Positions 1-14,826 of a DNA stretch of 64,000 nt are shown in pieces. Numbering within the stretch: position 1 is the stretch's first letter; every line of letters starts with the position of its first letter. The position numbers and the translations under genes are program-made. The notes under the pieces were generated by a model. That model searched no databases and had not been told where the DNA came from. It saw only the letters and a list, made by a program, of their open reading frames with translations. Source of the DNA: Neelides folsomi (lineage: Eukaryota; Arthropoda; Collembola; Neelipleona; Neelidae); contig JAQGBZ010000175.1 of the NCBI GenBank assembly GCA_034687125.1, positions 62,001 to 126,000 on the forward strand, given 5' to 3'.

Positions 1-3000
1 CTAAAATAAGAAAATTCAAAGTTTTATGTAACTGAACGAAATCTCTGAATGAATCGAATGAAAAGTCATTTATTTTTATTTTCGGATTTTGACTCCCACA
101 TTTGAATGTTTGAATCTTCTTGATATTCGCAAAGTAGTTAGTTTGTAGGAGCAAAGATTTTGTTCGTCTTCCGGCATCTATAAATACATGACTCAAATTC
201 TTGGTCTCGTCACACGGAGGAAATTGAGGAGATTCCTTTTTCTATTCAGCATCTTCAGTCATACATTTCCCCCCGTATTATTATTTATGTAATATCTGGC
301 GGTAAATGGATCTTAAACGATGGGAGATAACTTGAGCATTTACAACTGCAATATTTTCCTCTCCACTTTTTATGTAATTTTGTTGTGGGTCTGGTGAAAG
401 TGGGCTAACAGTTGCACTTATGAATTAGACCACATCTTACATAAACTCAATTAACAAACACAAATTCAGATTTTGAATGCTCTAAATCATTAATAGACAC
501 TGGGAGTTAAATTTAAATAAATATACAAACGTTTATTTATATAAAACTACATGTAAATAAAATAAATACGTTTATAAATACGTAAAAGTATAAATTTTAT
601 ACCTATGTATTTATAAGTATTTTAATCAGGTTGAGTTTAAAAAGTTTATTATTAAAATTATTAAAAGTTTATTATTAAAATTTTCATGTGCCAAGTGAGG
701 TTTAAGAATTTATATTTAAATTAATGATGCATAGCTCATTTGTTATTTTTGTTCATTTAAGATATGCCTTTACTATGTAGTAATAACTAATGGTTTTTAT
801 TAATGTATTTAATCAAATGACTTGACTTTAATAGATCACTGTGTTATCATAAGATAAATAAATAGTTTTTAAAAAGTGTAAAATTGACTATGATGGGCTT
901 GATGGGTTTATAAGTAGCTTTTTTAATCCACTTTACATGTAAAGTGGATTTTGAGTCTTTTGAGTTGCTCAACATGTTGATGTATTTATTGAATGGGTCT
1001 TTTTCTTTATTCGCTTTAATCTACGCAGAGACAAAGTTCAAAGACTTTAAAGGATTAAAAGTCAAAACCGAGATGAGTCAAAGGAATTTATTTTGATTTT
1101 CTCATTTGGCCACGTACATTTAACAAACTTAACAAACTTAACATCTTAATTCTCCTCTCCCATGTGTAAATAAAATCTTTTATAAACAAAGTGCTAAATA
1201 TTTCATGTTTACATTTTCCAGAAAGGGATAAATGAAAAAAATTATACTCATAGAGTTGAGTCCTTTAATAACTATAATCAACTAACTTTATAACTAACTT
1301 TTAAGTTAACTACATAAGTTAATATAAGAAGAGCGTCTCTGTCAGTTTAAATACAATTTGTAATTTATTGGTTTCGTACAAATAACCAAATGTTATCTTT
1401 TAGCTCTTTTCTTATCAATTCTGTCCCTTTTAAGTTTTAAGTTTCATCTTTCAAGTCGAGGAAGTTTTGATAATTTGAATCATGCGATGTGCATACAGTT
1501 CTTATTAACTAATAATCCTTTTAAACTTAAGTAGGAAGCACAAAGTAATAAAAATGTAAATCCTGTGAGTTCCCATATTTAAACATACACGGAAGAATTT
1601 ACAATTCTTTTTCTACGCATCAAATGCGAGGTCAATGAATTTTGTAAAGTGATTCTTTAAAAGCTCTCCTTATATTAAAATAAGGACATTGATTCGAATA
1701 TGTCGTTTGAATTAATGTTGTAAACAAGTACAAATTATTATTTAAATTATTCTCATTTAAATGTATTTTAAAAGTAGGACTTTCAATACAAGTAGAAATA
1801 TTAAAGATATTTAATCAGAAACAGCTCGTAAAAATTAGCGAAATAAATAAGAGAGAATATAATTTGAGAAAAAGAATCAGCACGAGTGCATTGACTTTTT
1901 AAAATTTAAAATAATGAATCGTTTATTGATTGCTAATTTACATTCATTCCTAATTACTTCCTTCTCTGTAACACTACAAAAACCATTCATATAATTGAAT
2001 TTTAAAATTTGATTAATTCACTAATTTGTCATTTTGTCATCGATTGTACGTCATATACGTACGATTCTATATTTAATACACAAAAATAGCATTTTTGTAA
2101 GTACGGATTTTATTAATTAATTAATACAATAATTACGTCAGTAAATGAACATTATTTACGTTTTAGCTATTACAATTTTCATTCAATTACCTCATTGGAC
2201 AAAGTAAGCCTTAATAGGAAAACGGAAATTGGGTCTTTTTATAAAAGCATCCCTTGACTCATCACTTGCTTTTAACCCCAAAAGATCAAAGTTGATTTAG
2301 TCAAAGTAAACAATTAAATTTTTATTTGTAAATTGCCTCCCATGTTTCACTTTGATGACTTTCAGCCTCTTTTCAACTTGATCTTTTTCCATCCTCCCTT
2401 AGGAATCTCATTGTGAGGTTGACGAGGGCAAATCTTCTTTATTGTCGAATTCTTGAGATAAAAGGAAGTCAAGACTCATTTGTTTTTCTACAAATTCTAC
2501 GCAATAGAATACACATACCCAATACACATATCCATTTACATACTTATACATTTGATTTCTACTTCACTCAGTGGTTATAAGAATTAAAAATATATTTTAT
2601 ACACCTAGGACAATCAAAATAGAAAAGAAACCAAGATATAATATTTGTATAACATACATCTAAGGTATATGGTATTTTTGTATGTATGTAAGGAGTTCAT
2701 GATTCACATCTCTGTAGTAAACAATTAAATTAGAAACCCGTGATTGTTTTTTCTTTGGCTAGAATAAATATATTTAAACTAATGGTCTTTTATCATCTGA
2801 GTCATTAGTCCAAGTCCCAAATCTCATTCTGTCTCATTTGAATATAAAGAATATAAATTGTTTTAAAGTCTACGTGGAATTGAATAAGGTTCTATGCATT
2901 AACCCTTAACTGTTTACCAACTTCTTTTCCTAATTATACATTAATACTATTTTTACGACTGAGGTTTTATATGTAATGTCATTGTACTAAGATTGTATTA

Positions 3001-6000
3001 CATTGAAATTTATATATTGAAAATATTTAAAGTTATGAAGTTGGGTTTAAATTGGGTTTAAGTTTGTCTGACTGAATGTGAGTATATTTTGTTTAATTCT
3101 AATCGTAGTAAATGTGGGCCTTCAGCCCGAATCTCTCTCTGACGCGAAAACTCCCTCCCGTGGTTCTATTTATATCCATTTTATACATTTTTGCACAGGA
3201 GAGATTTCATCCCTGGTGGTGAAATTCCTCATGTGAATCTCCCGTGTTGTTCCATCCAGTCGCAACTCACACGTGGAGGGGAAGAGAAGTCAACCCAAAC
3301 TCGAACGAGTTCACAACCCATTTCCTTATATGGGACTCATTTACTAACTATTTTCAATGAGGAAACAAAATAAGGTTAATCTTCATTTAAAAACTTTATT
3401 TTTCTGACTCTTATCTCCTACTAATAGAAGATATTAATATTATAAGAATTTAAAAAATTCCAAATAGACCTTGAATTTAATAAAAAGTTAACTGTGGAGA
3501 ATTAAAAGATTATCGCAATTAAAAGATTTATTATTTATAAAGTCAGCTCTAATATAAATGGAATTTAATTGTTTTTGTGAATTGAGAAAATAAAGATTTA
3601 AATGTTAATTTATAGTGAAGTTCTTAAATTATTCTTTATGGATTTTATTTAAACGACTTGAAATTATTAAATTTTTCACATGGGCTGAGATATTTAAAAT
3701 GTGTTTCGCAATGCGCTAATTGACACTGAGTTGAGTTTTAACTAATGATTTTTTATAAATGTGAGCAAAAAGTTTATCCAATGTGAATTTGTAGTGATTG
3801 GGTTAAAATATTTTGTTTTATAATTTGGGAATTGAAGAGAGTTTTTTTGTATTTTATAAGATTCCCCCACACATGTCTCCTAATTATTATTTAATCTTGT
3901 TGACTCAAATTCACGTGTTCTATTTGAATACAAAGTTAAAGCGAGTTACATAAAAGAAAATTCACTTTGCTGTTTCATCATCACAAAGTGTTAAAAGTCT
4001 TGTAAGCGTTATATAAAAAGTAAGAAACTCTTTCATTTACCATTTTTTCATTTTACATTATTTGATTTATTATGCATTATTACAGACGTAGCTCAATTTG
4101 CATTTAAGTATTTATTAAATAAATAGTAACAGTTATTATGTAAAAACCATTGCTGGCACATTAAATATTTAATTAAAACAAACATGATATACCTTAATCA
4201 TAAGACTTAACAAGTAAAAATTTTAAATAATAATTCCTTATACTTAAATATTATAAAGTGAATCGGATTATCTAAATAAACATTTGACTTCATAATCTTT
4301 ATGATCCGATTGCAAGTTTGAGATTAATTTTACAAAGGCCATCCATGATTAAAATGAATCATAGGAAAATACATAGAATTGTAATGTAATAAAGGCATTG
4401 AACAAGTTTGAAAAAATTGCAATCCTTTTAAGTGTTGTTCGTTTTTTTAACTTACATGTTTATTCTCTCATTTAATTCTCTCAATGAAATAACCCAATAG
4501 CAAGCTAACGAAGCGTGTGTTAAATTCCTATACTTGCTTAATGTTAATTCCTATACTTGTTAGGGAGAATTATAAATTTGGTTATAGGAGATAATAAAAG
4601 GCACGAGGAAGAGTAATCTAATGTGAATATAATGTGTAATCTAACATTGACATCAAACCAAATTCATCCCTTCCTTTTTCTCTCATTTGTAACTTTCCAC
4701 TTGAGGGGCAAGGAAGGGAGAAAAAGCTCAATAGCCTTTTTCAACTTGCTATTTTATTAAGACATTTTATTAACGTGCTAATTATTGTAATTGTAAAAGC
4801 AAATTAAATTAAAGTTAGTTAACTTCACTCTCACAGTTTTATTATCATTGTCAATGGCCATTTTTTGTTCTGTTGGTTCTAATTGATATAAAAGGTTTAG
4901 TGATGGCTAGGTCAATTAGGTGTTGCCAATGACAATTTTTCATTTGATTAATAATTCATTTCTCATATGCGTCATCTGGGATTTGTATTGTGAGAAAAAA
5001 ACTCGTTTCAGTGACAAAATAAATTGGGTGTCGATTTTGTGATTAAATCAAATAAACTCCTTCTGTTACTTTCGGTACGTTTTTTATTTATTAACAATTT
5101 GTTATTTGACATTTACTTTTAATTACCATATTACCTTGAATTTTCAAAATCTTGTATTTTTTACATAATTATTGTATTGGGATATTCAAGTAAATAACAT
5201 TAATAACAAGTATAACAAGTTAATTATTGTATTAGGTTGTATATACAATGGTTGTTGTTGTAATAATTTTAATTTAGCTGATATTTGGAACTATTAATAA
5301 CCAAGTATTTTTTATGATAATTAAACAATCCTGGCATTTGTAAATCAAATTACCCAATTTTTACTTTTTTAGGGAGGATTTGAATTTATAAGTAAGTTGT
5401 ATACAAAACAGTGAATTATCATTTTGTGATGAGAATTGAAGAATGAGGGTTGGTCCCATAAAAGAGATAAATGTAGGACATGAGATAAGCTACTTAACAA
5501 AAATACTTAACAACTTAAATGCTCACCCAATTGGAATAATATTCCTCTCTTTTATACTTAATGTTAGAATGAATTGGAGTGCACGCGTTTAAATACATAA
5601 TGAGAATACATACCTTAATATTATTGTAGCTCATTCAAGTAAATAATTATTGGTTTATACATGAATTGGTTTATGAATTGAAACGACCTTATACATATAC
5701 AGGTACATAACGACCTTATACATAATATACATACGTAGCTTAATATTCCCGAGTGAAATCACCTTAAATAATTAACAACAATTAACAACACGTTTTGTGT
5801 AGAGTTGGAATGAAAAGAGCGACGCACTTGGAATAATTGGAATGAATTAATTCTTAGATTTATTTAAAATGTAAAAGACATCAGCAGTTCATTCAGCTTT
5901 GATCTCAATCTGACTCAATCACATAGCAAATAAAGTCAATTGGGAATTCAAGTTTTAGAGACGTATTTGGGAATCCACGCAGATGTTTTTTATACAATAC

Positions 6001-6460
6001 AATATACCAATATATACAATATGTTGAGTATAAAATGAAGTATAAAAGTACATTAACTGACATTAACTAAATGTAAGTTAAGTTTATTATTTGAGGAAGG
6101 CCACTTTATATAAAATTACTTCTGGTGCAATCATTCAGTCACGCTAACTAATTGCAAGACGTGTCAGTTTTGATACATAAAAGGAAGGGAGGAAAGTTTT
6201 AAACTTTATTGCCATTTTGTGTTTGCCATTTGCCATTTTGTGAAAAATTGCAAGTTTGGTCAAGAAGTGAATTGAATTTATTCCTAGTTGGATTGTTTTG
6301 AGTTGGATTGAGGAAACTATTCATTTGGTTAATCTCCTTTTTAATTTACCAATCACCTTAAAAAGGTTTAAAATGCTTAAAAGTACTAAACGGGAATGTT
6401 GTTGATACAAATGGGCTTATTTGGTCATTTTTATTTATTTTCTTCTTTTGTCTCTTTCAG
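1..6460. other. AT-rich non-coding region upstream of the IP6 kinase
   Basis: I see no supportable gene here. The sequence is strongly AT-rich, with frequent stops in all frames. One patch at about 3115-3330 is clearly less AT-rich and is preceded by TATA-like runs near 3170-3190. It could be a promoter or 5' UTR exon of the downstream kinase, but no splice junction can be proved from sequence alone. The small open frame at 3191-3373 inside this patch resembles no protein I know. Confidence 0.5.
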
Positions 6461-6519
6461 TTGCAACTTGGGAAAATAACTCGTGGCGATCGACGTATAG
6501 CAGTACGAGTGGAAGAAGA

Positions 6520-9500
6520 ATGCCCATGGAAGATATTTTAAATGAAATTCAAGAATGCGAACCAGTACAGGTGCGTTTTTAAAAAATATATTTACCATAC
6601 GTATATTTAAGGTAATTAGATTTTTAATTAAATTAATATTTAACTTAAAAACCATTTATAAAATGTATATTTTATAAATTTGTTTTTACCTAAGGAATTA
6701 AATGTTTGTGTCTTTCTCATTTAATAAGTATAAAGGACCTATTTGTTATTCATATTTTGTGTAAGGGAATGGTTCAGGTTTTTTTGAGATTTTGCCATTA
6801 TAAACTGTAGAGTTTAATCTCCCGAACCCCAACCATGGTTTTTAAGGATTTTTGGCAAAGAGAGGAATGTGACCCTTTCACTATATTTATAAATGGCTTC
6901 AATCACCTGTTTAAATCATAAGTCAATTTTTAACAACTTCACTACACTTATTAACATCTTGTATAATATTTCTTTTTCATAACATTTCATAACATGAAAA
7001 TACGAATGTTCAAAATCAACCTTTTTGGTTCTTTAGGATTTAGGCTATTTGGGTATAAATTAAGTATGGTATATTTAAGTAATATTGTTATACCAAGTAT
7101 AGTTTTGGCTAAATATTTAAAAGTTGTAAAATAATGATTAATTTTAGTTATTTTTACTATAATTAGTTATTTTAATTATATTTTTAGTTGGAACCGTTTA
7201 TTCATCAAGTTGGAGGTCACTCTTCGATTTTGTGTTTGGACGAGCGAACAGTGTGCAAACCCCTTATCAAGCAAGAACTCAAATTCTATGAAACTCTGCC
7301 CAATTCCATGAAAAAGTTTACACCCGAATACAGAGGAGTCGTTCAAGTGAGTTCACTTTCTCATTCCACTTAATTAACATACTTAATTATTAATTTTACC
7401 AATATTAGGTCTACGTGACTTAAAGAACAAAGTGAACAAACTCATATTTAATGTTCAATATATTATGGTATTCATATCAGTTACACTTTGCAATTTTGTG
7501 CACAATCACATAATAGTGCAAAAGTAGTTAAATTACAAATTACAATTTGTATAATCAAACTACATTTCCGTTTTAAATAGCCAATCTCATGTATAGGTAA
7601 AATTACATTTCCTGTCGCTCTAATTGAATTACCAACAGAGTTTAGAAAAAAATGAATAATTTATGATTAAACAGAATTAATGAACGTTTGACGGTAAAAT
7701 TTAAAGATTCGGCTCTTTTGATTAAATTTTAAATTGAATATGAGAATTATCGGCAGAATTAGAGTTAATAAAATTATCAATTGTTACTACCAATTTATGG
7801 AGAATATTTAATCATTGACACACCTTGTTTTTTCTTGATATTGATCAAGGGTTATTTAGTTAGCGTAGGGGTGGTTGGTCAACTATTAATCTTTTTCATA
7901 AGAGAAAAGTTTTTATAAAAGCTTATATTTACAATTAGCGTTAGGTATAGTGAATTAGTCAATTGAATTTGTGTAAACACTCGAAACTTGAGAGAAAAAC
8001 TCTCGTGTTAAAATCATTTTTAAACTGGTTAATTCTAATTATGATGAAGAACATCGCACATTCGTGCATAATTTTTATTATAGTAGAGCTCAGCTTATAA
8101 AAAAAATCTTTTCTAAATGTTTCATATGTAAATGTTTGTATAATAAATCAATTTTACGTAAGTTTATAAGTACTGGTATAATACACCTTTAATCCTTTCA
8201 ATACTTACAGGGAAATAATAATCTATTTATTTCACTGAAGCTTCAAAATATAAATTATATTGCATAGATTTACCAACTAACTAACTTTAAGTATAAAAGT
8301 AATTATCGACTATACTCGTACTTAAGAGTTAAATAGAACTACAATGATATAATTATAAACTTGGCTCAGAGTAACGAACTAAAGCTAGAAAAAACAAGTT
8401 TAATTGACAATTGACAATTCCAAAAAACACAATCTGAGAGTTTGAAGGAAAGTCATTTGGAATTGTTGAGGAAAAATGTTTATCTTTCAAATGTTTTGAT
8501 TGGGAGAGTTCAGCAATTGAAATAATATCGTTCATGTTATCCAATCAAAGGTCACTGGTTTAAGGATTTTTAAAAATATGGAATAATCAACATAATCAAC
8601 AAGTTTAGTAAAATTTATCGATGATTCATCATTAAATAAATTGTATAACTTGAACATTAATTTACATTTACTTACATAAATACTAAATACATAAGTATGC
8701 CATTTTATGTAACTAAATACTTTAACTACTTTAAATAGTTTAAAGGTTTAAATATCATTTATGGAAAAACACCAGAACCACTTGAGTAATAATTCAATTT
8801 ATGTTCTTTAAGTTTACTTGGCCCATTTTATCCCATTTTTATAAACCATTAGTATTGAGACTTGTAGGGAACTTTAACCTGTGAATGTTAATGCGGATTC
8901 AATTTAGATAAAATCGTTATTAAAGAAATAAGATATAAGATAAATATTTAAAATATTTTATATTTTTATAAAAATGTTTTTTTAGGTTCGTTTTGAAGAA
9001 GATACCGATGGATACATTACAGTGGCAGCATACCCACCAAAGTCATTTCGTTACCAACTTTCCAACCCAAATAAGAAGCGGCGACAGTCTCGGTGAGTTA
9101 AGACGTTGAGTTAATTGGGTTTAATTATTATTTTAAAAACCTTTTATTTAACCTTCAAATTTACTTTCACAACATTCTTTAAATTGATGATTCTTTACAT
9201 TGACGATTTACATTGACTGATGTGAACGATGTGAAGTGAAAAGACGAGAATAGGCAGTCTTAATAATCTCCGAAACATGTTGATTAGAACTTGACCATGA
9301 AAGTAACAAGAGAGAAACTGATGTTGTGTATGAAAGTGAGCAAAGAATGATTTCGTGTTGTTGTTTCGGCTCCTGGCATTGGCTTACTTTGTCGGTTGTC
9401 CCTTTCTCTCTTCAATCTCTTAATTGTACTTTTTTACTCTTTTAAACTTAGGTTTAATGTTAAGTTGTCTCAAAGTTAAATTCTTCCCAATGCCATTTAT

Positions 9501-12500
9501 TTTTATTTTCTTCAATTATCTCTGTCTCGGATGTTTTCAAGCTGTCTCATGGACCAATTAAACTTTGATGGACAATGTGCGCTTATGTCGTCTTTGTATG
9601 AAAATGGCTTATTGGTGTATTTTAATTTTAGATTCAGGTCACACATGTATCATCAATCAAACCAAAATCAAACTATGTTGCATACATATTTGTGCATATA
9701 CCAGAATTTAAAGAATTTAAACCGATAATGATTTAGCGAAAAGATAATAAGTAAAAAGATAATTAAAAATTTAATATTTATAGTCGAAGGAAAAAATTAT
9801 TTAAATGAGATAATTAAGTAAATGAATAATTAAATGAATAGCTTAAATTTTTTTAATTTTTATACTTTGTTATAAATTGTCATTTAATTTTTCTTAATTA
9901 ACGTGTGTTAATTTTAATTTTAGACGAATTCGTCTCAAAAACTCTGGAAGTATTGAGATCGAGATTGAAAGCGAATTGAGTGAACTTTTTGTGGACGAAC
10001 AACAAGAGGGAGGAAGTGGGGCGAAACATCAACCGTCATCTTCGACCACGCCAAGGCCTGTGAGGCCTCATAATCCATGGGCTCTCAAATGCCATCGGGA
10101 TCATTTGTCAAAGATTCGAAGATCGGGAGGAGGCTCAACTTCCTCTTCGCCTCATCCACCCAAGGAGCCACAAGCTCAAAGTAAGAATTTAAATTACTAT
10201 TAAAAATTTATTATTTAATTAACTAACTGGATTTATGTAAGGATTTAATTATTATTTATATAAATAATTAATTAACTTGGACCTCAACAGAATTTATGCT
10301 TTTGGAGAATTTAACGAATCGGTTCGAGTATCCTTGTGTTCTCGATTTAAAAATGGGGACGCGACAGTATGGCGATGATGCGACACCAGCAAAAATTGAG
10401 AGCCAATGTGCAAAAGCTGCTTCATCAACATCTGTCCAGCTTGGCGTGCGAATATGCGGAATGCAGGTGAAGATCCATTTTCATATTTTTTTACAACAGG
10501 TTTTTTATATTTAAATAGTATTTTATTTCATAAAGTAATATAAATCATCAAAAGCGGCTTTTATAATCCTTTGATCCAACTAAATGGTCCATTGGGTTGA
10601 AGGTATCAAGGTTTAGTTGTAATTTGAAACTATGGCCCTACTTTCATTCCACTTTTTCTGTGTCACACAAACTGAGAGAGTCAGAAACTCAGATAGAAGA
10701 ATTCTATGTGTATGGATGGAATCCTTTAATTCCCGTGTAAATAATACCAGGAATCCGACTCAAGGGTAATTGGCTTTCTGGTGATGAGAGAAATAGAGAG
10801 AATCTTGAATTTATCCAACGTGGACCAGACTATTTGACTCTATGTATTTACTTTGAAAAATGTAGAACGAATTTCCTTTCTTCCGAGGTCAAAGGAAGAT
10901 TCTGCTTTCCTTCAACCTTCCTTTTTTCCTTTCTCAGAATGAATTACTTATTGGATGAATTATTACTATTTGGTTATTATTATTATACTTACTAATATGC
11001 TTACTATTACAGATGGTTAACTTGGTCTTGTTTTTAAACATTATTTACATACATTATTTAATGCAGAATAATAAACTATGTATAATGTACATACTGTACC
11101 ATACATATTGTTTACATTTCATTTTTGAGATTTTCATAAAATTTTCATAAAAATGGTTTTTGTAGTTTGACAAGAACAAATTGACCAGATTGAGATTTTC
11201 GGCAAAATATTTGTTATTACAGAGGGTGGATAAAGAAGAAAAAAAGGTGTTTTTAAAAAGAAGCTTTCAGGTGTTTGGAAAGTTTTAAAACATGAATGGA
11301 GTAAGATTGATTTAGAAAGGACAAGGAGGGTATACGACGCTTGGAAAAGAAGGTGCCGGCAGGTCGTTAAACAAAGTGGACAACATATTGAAAATGTTAA
11401 AGACATCCATTCGCTGCGAATTTAGATTAAAAACCGAATTTTCAAAATGTTTTTTTCTTCTTTATCCACCCTCTGTAGTTAAAATAACATTTTTGAATCG
11501 TTGAACTCTGAGAACTCAATCTGTTTTTGATCAAATCTTTCAAGATTTGAAGCTGACAAGATTTGCGAGTTGAAAGTTAAAGTGAATTTCACTTTGAGTC
11601 ATTTGGAGCCATACGGGATGAAGTAATTTTAAGCTTGAGAAGTTAAAATTATTTCTTGAGTTTTAAACTCAACCCTGATCTTGGAAGATTCGCAGAAATC
11701 TCAATTTGGATATTTACGAGGCTCAATGTACGAATAAACATTTCTTTTTACACAATGATGAGTAATTGAGTTACGAAAAAAGGTTTTTTAAAATAGAATT
11801 GATCGACAGCCGCTCGACATATGTGAATGTGAGTTCCTTCTGTCTTCAATCATTTTTTTGATCTTGAGATTTCTTTTAACACGAACAAAATCTGTCTGAC
11901 TGACTGGTTTCAAATGTGTACGTTGGAAATTTTGGAATTATTACAAAGTTTTTGACGTCTTGAACAATTAGTTAAAAGTTGGGGTAGGTTAGAAATATAG
12001 GTTAAAATCCATATAGGTAGATACATATATTAAATGTGTTTTTAAAGGTATATTGTATGGTATTTAATACTCTTGTCATATTATTTGTTTTTCTTTTGTT
12101 CTTCTCTTTGTCTTTCAACAAGCTGGGAATTGGTTGAGAAAAGAATGGCTGAAATTAAATAAAGAGCTAATAATATTTTTTCGCATATCTGTACATGATT
12201 TGCGAAATACTAGTCAGGTTATGTGATGTCGAATGCCAAAATTTGTTCTTACTGTTCTTATAAGATGTTTAAAGCACTTGGACCGAATCTCGTTGTGAGT
12301 CAGAAGAGTGTGATAGAAAAAATAAGTTTTTCTATTAATACTCTTCTTCAACTTACATTTACTTAACGGTGGGATTATGAGGTGAATTCTCATATGGACT
12401 CAGTTTGATATGAAGATGAGATTCGACGCCCGAATGGCGGCATATGGTCTTTCATATACAACTTGATGTACTTTATATGTACTTTATATATTTATATAAT

Positions 12501-14545
12501 ATATTGTATGTGAACTTGTTTAAAGTTAAATCTAAATGTAAGTGGTGGGAGCCATTGAGAAGTTTAAGGTTCCTCAGTTGGAATCAGAACCAGTTGTTAT
12601 CTCCCTTGGCCCTCCGCCATTCAAACTTCCTTGACTTTGGCACAAAACTTATTCTCGTGTGCAATTCCCAATACTTATTACGTATTAAATAAAAAAATTC
12701 CTTCAAATCTCTCAAGAAATACTCAAACAACTTCAAATATGTATTCATGCTAGGGATTTTTTAAGATTTTTTGGATTTTTTAGGATTTGAGTTTTGATGG
12801 GTTAAAGTCACTGTTCTTTTGCTTCCTGCATAAACGACTTGTAAATTTGCATGAATAGCATGAATATCATATAATTCTTATATTGCGAATTTTGTAACTT
12901 TGAGTTTAACAAATTGTGAATTTTCTGAAATAATTAATCAAATATTTTGCATGTTTGTGGAATTGAAGTTTTTAGTTTTGGATGTTGTGGGATTTCGGGA
13001 CGAATGATGGATCTAAAATTAATTCTTACTTTCATTAGTCAATTTATGAGTTACGATCAGTTATGAAAGTATGAAAAATATCATTAGGATAATATTCCTT
13101 GCATGTTTGTGAGTTTCGTGGCTGATGAGATGATGACAAGTTCGAGTTTGCATGAGTTGAACATGAACCTTCATCCATAATGGTTTTAAATGCATTTTTT
13201 ACATGTTAATATTTTCCTGGTTTGAACGAAAAAGATGAAAATACTTTTTAACGGTTTTCTTTCACCGTTGCATTTTTTTTATTATTCTTTAAAAATGACA
13301 TTGGTTTTGGACGAAGGTTAATCTTCCAAAATTGTCAATGTCATGAATAAATGAGTCGTGAGGAGATTTCCTGGATATTTGACTTAACTATTAACTTAAT
13401 CATTAATTTAAGTAAATATTAATGTATTATGGTATTTATAATAATATTCCTTTTAAAATGAATCATCGTCATCAAGTCATCAACCATTACCAAAATTTCA
13501 TTAATAAAAAACTGTTGACCTTTAATCGATCTCAAGGATTTTCTTTTATTAGAAGTTCTCTGCGTATCCAAATTATCCAAGGATTATGGCCAATTAGAAT
13601 TGAATTAGTTTTATATATACATTTTAATCCAGATAAATCTTCCATGGCTAATTGAGATTTAACGCCTTCATGTTTTAATTTAATTCTTTAATGTTTAATT
13701 TAATGTTTTAATTCTTTAATTTATAACTTAATTAAATGTTTTAATCCTTTTATTTTCTTTGGCAGGTTTATCAAGTAACAACGGGTAAATTCATGTGTCG
13801 TAATAAATACTATGGGAGGAAGCTGAGCGTCGATGGATTCCGCGAAGCTCTTTATCAATTTCTCCATAATGGGAAAAGAGTCCGAACTGATGCTTTGATT
13901 CCGCTAGTGGAGAAACTCCAAGAACTTAAATCCGTTCTAAGCAACTTGGATACATTTCGTTTCTACACGAGTTCTCTTCTTCTCATCTATGAAGGTCTTG
14001 ACCCTGACTATTCCGGTGAGGACGATGGGGATCAAAACCACGACATTCAAATGACCGAAGAAGGACGAGAAAAAGAAGAAGAAGAGGAAAACATTGAAAC
14101 TCCGACACCGATGGATTCATCTGAAATTGAGGAAATTAAATCGGAAATCAAATTACCATCAAAACCCTCCACGCCAGTTTTGACCGAATCCAAGTCAATT
14201 GATAATATTCTTCTTCGTGGAAGTCAACGGAACAGCATTGAGGATTCGTTTGGGAGTGAAAAAGGATTTGGAAGGAATGGAAGCGTCGAAGGATTGAATT
14301 CAACGTCAAGTAGCACAAAGAGCAGTCGGAGCAATTTGGGTTGTTCGCGTGGGTCAACTCCAAGTGCTGCATCGCTCTCGAGCGAATCGGTAGATGTGAG
14401 GATGATCGACTTTGCTCATGCTTTACATTCGGGACTTGATTTGCAAAGTACGAAGGAACATCCGGGGCCCGACACAGGTTACATATTTGGCCTTTCTAAT
14501 TTCATTAAAGTCCTGCAAGAAATCATTGAGGAGGAAAGTCTATAA
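6520..14545 (+). CDS. IP6K: Inositol hexakisphosphate kinase (IP6K), six coding exons
   Basis: This enzyme phosphorylates inositol hexakisphosphate to the pyrophosphate 5-IP7 using ATP. Coding exons are 6520-6570, 7188-7346, 8986-9092, 9924-10180, 10291-10466 and 13766-14545; every junction is GT/AG and phase is kept, giving 509 aa. The family PxxxDxKxG motif reads PCVLDLKMG at about residues 206-214. The TSSLL motif is at about 318-322, and the metal-binding IDF motif is at about 464-466 in MIDFAH. The N-terminal part HQVGGHSS with CKPL, and the C-terminal GYIFGL, also match the family. An acidic, serine-rich low-complexity insert lies at about 333-455. Introns are 617, 1639, 831, 110 and 3299 bp. 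I chose ATG 6520; a second in-frame ATG follows at 6526. The frame is also open back to a likely acceptor at 6459-6460, so an upstream exon may add residues. Confidence 0.93.
11220..11475 (+). mobile_element. Internally deleted Tc1/mariner-like element with transposase C-terminal remnant
   Basis: The 256-bp element lies in the last intron of the IP6 kinase. It has inverted termini beginning CAGAGGGTGGATAAAG, matched on the right by the complement ending CCACCCTCTG, and is flanked on both sides by TA, the mariner target duplication. Inside, one plus-strand frame ends at a TAG near 11425 and reads [13 protein letters not shown] followed by [20 protein letters not shown]. This layout resembles the last ~60 residues of Tc1/mariner DDE transposases. 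The catalytic core is missing, so the copy cannot move by itself. Confidence 0.75.
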
Positions 14546-14820
14546 ATTAATATTTAATTAATTTAATTAATTACCTTCATCTCAAACACAATTACAATTA
14601 AAATCAATCAATTAGTATCACGATTTAACATTGAGTCTAAAAGTAAAATGAACCTTAATGATCTAAAAATCGTAATTGTGAAAAGTCTCATCTGTTTAAA
14701 TTTAATTAATCATAAATAGTTAGAAAAATGTTTAAGTGTTTCCCAATTCTCAATCTTTCAGAATTATTTTATTTATTATGAAGCAATTATTCTCCCCTTC
14801 CAATTAAGATTATAATTAAA

Positions 14821-14826
14821 AATAAA
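14821..14826 (+). terminator. Candidate polyadenylation signal of the IP6 kinase gene
   Basis: AATAAA occurs about 275 bp after the kinase stop codon on the same strand. Such hexamers are common by chance in AT-rich DNA, so this is only a candidate. Confidence 0.35.

Noticed and set aside
3191-3373. Short plus-strand open frame in a less AT-rich patch
   Set aside because: It resembles no known protein and has no splice partner I could establish; the patch is more likely promoter or 5' UTR.
11134-11406. 90-codon minus-strand open frame in the last IP6 kinase intron
   Set aside because: It is the antisense shadow of the Tc1/mariner remnant, whose plus-strand frame looks like transposase.
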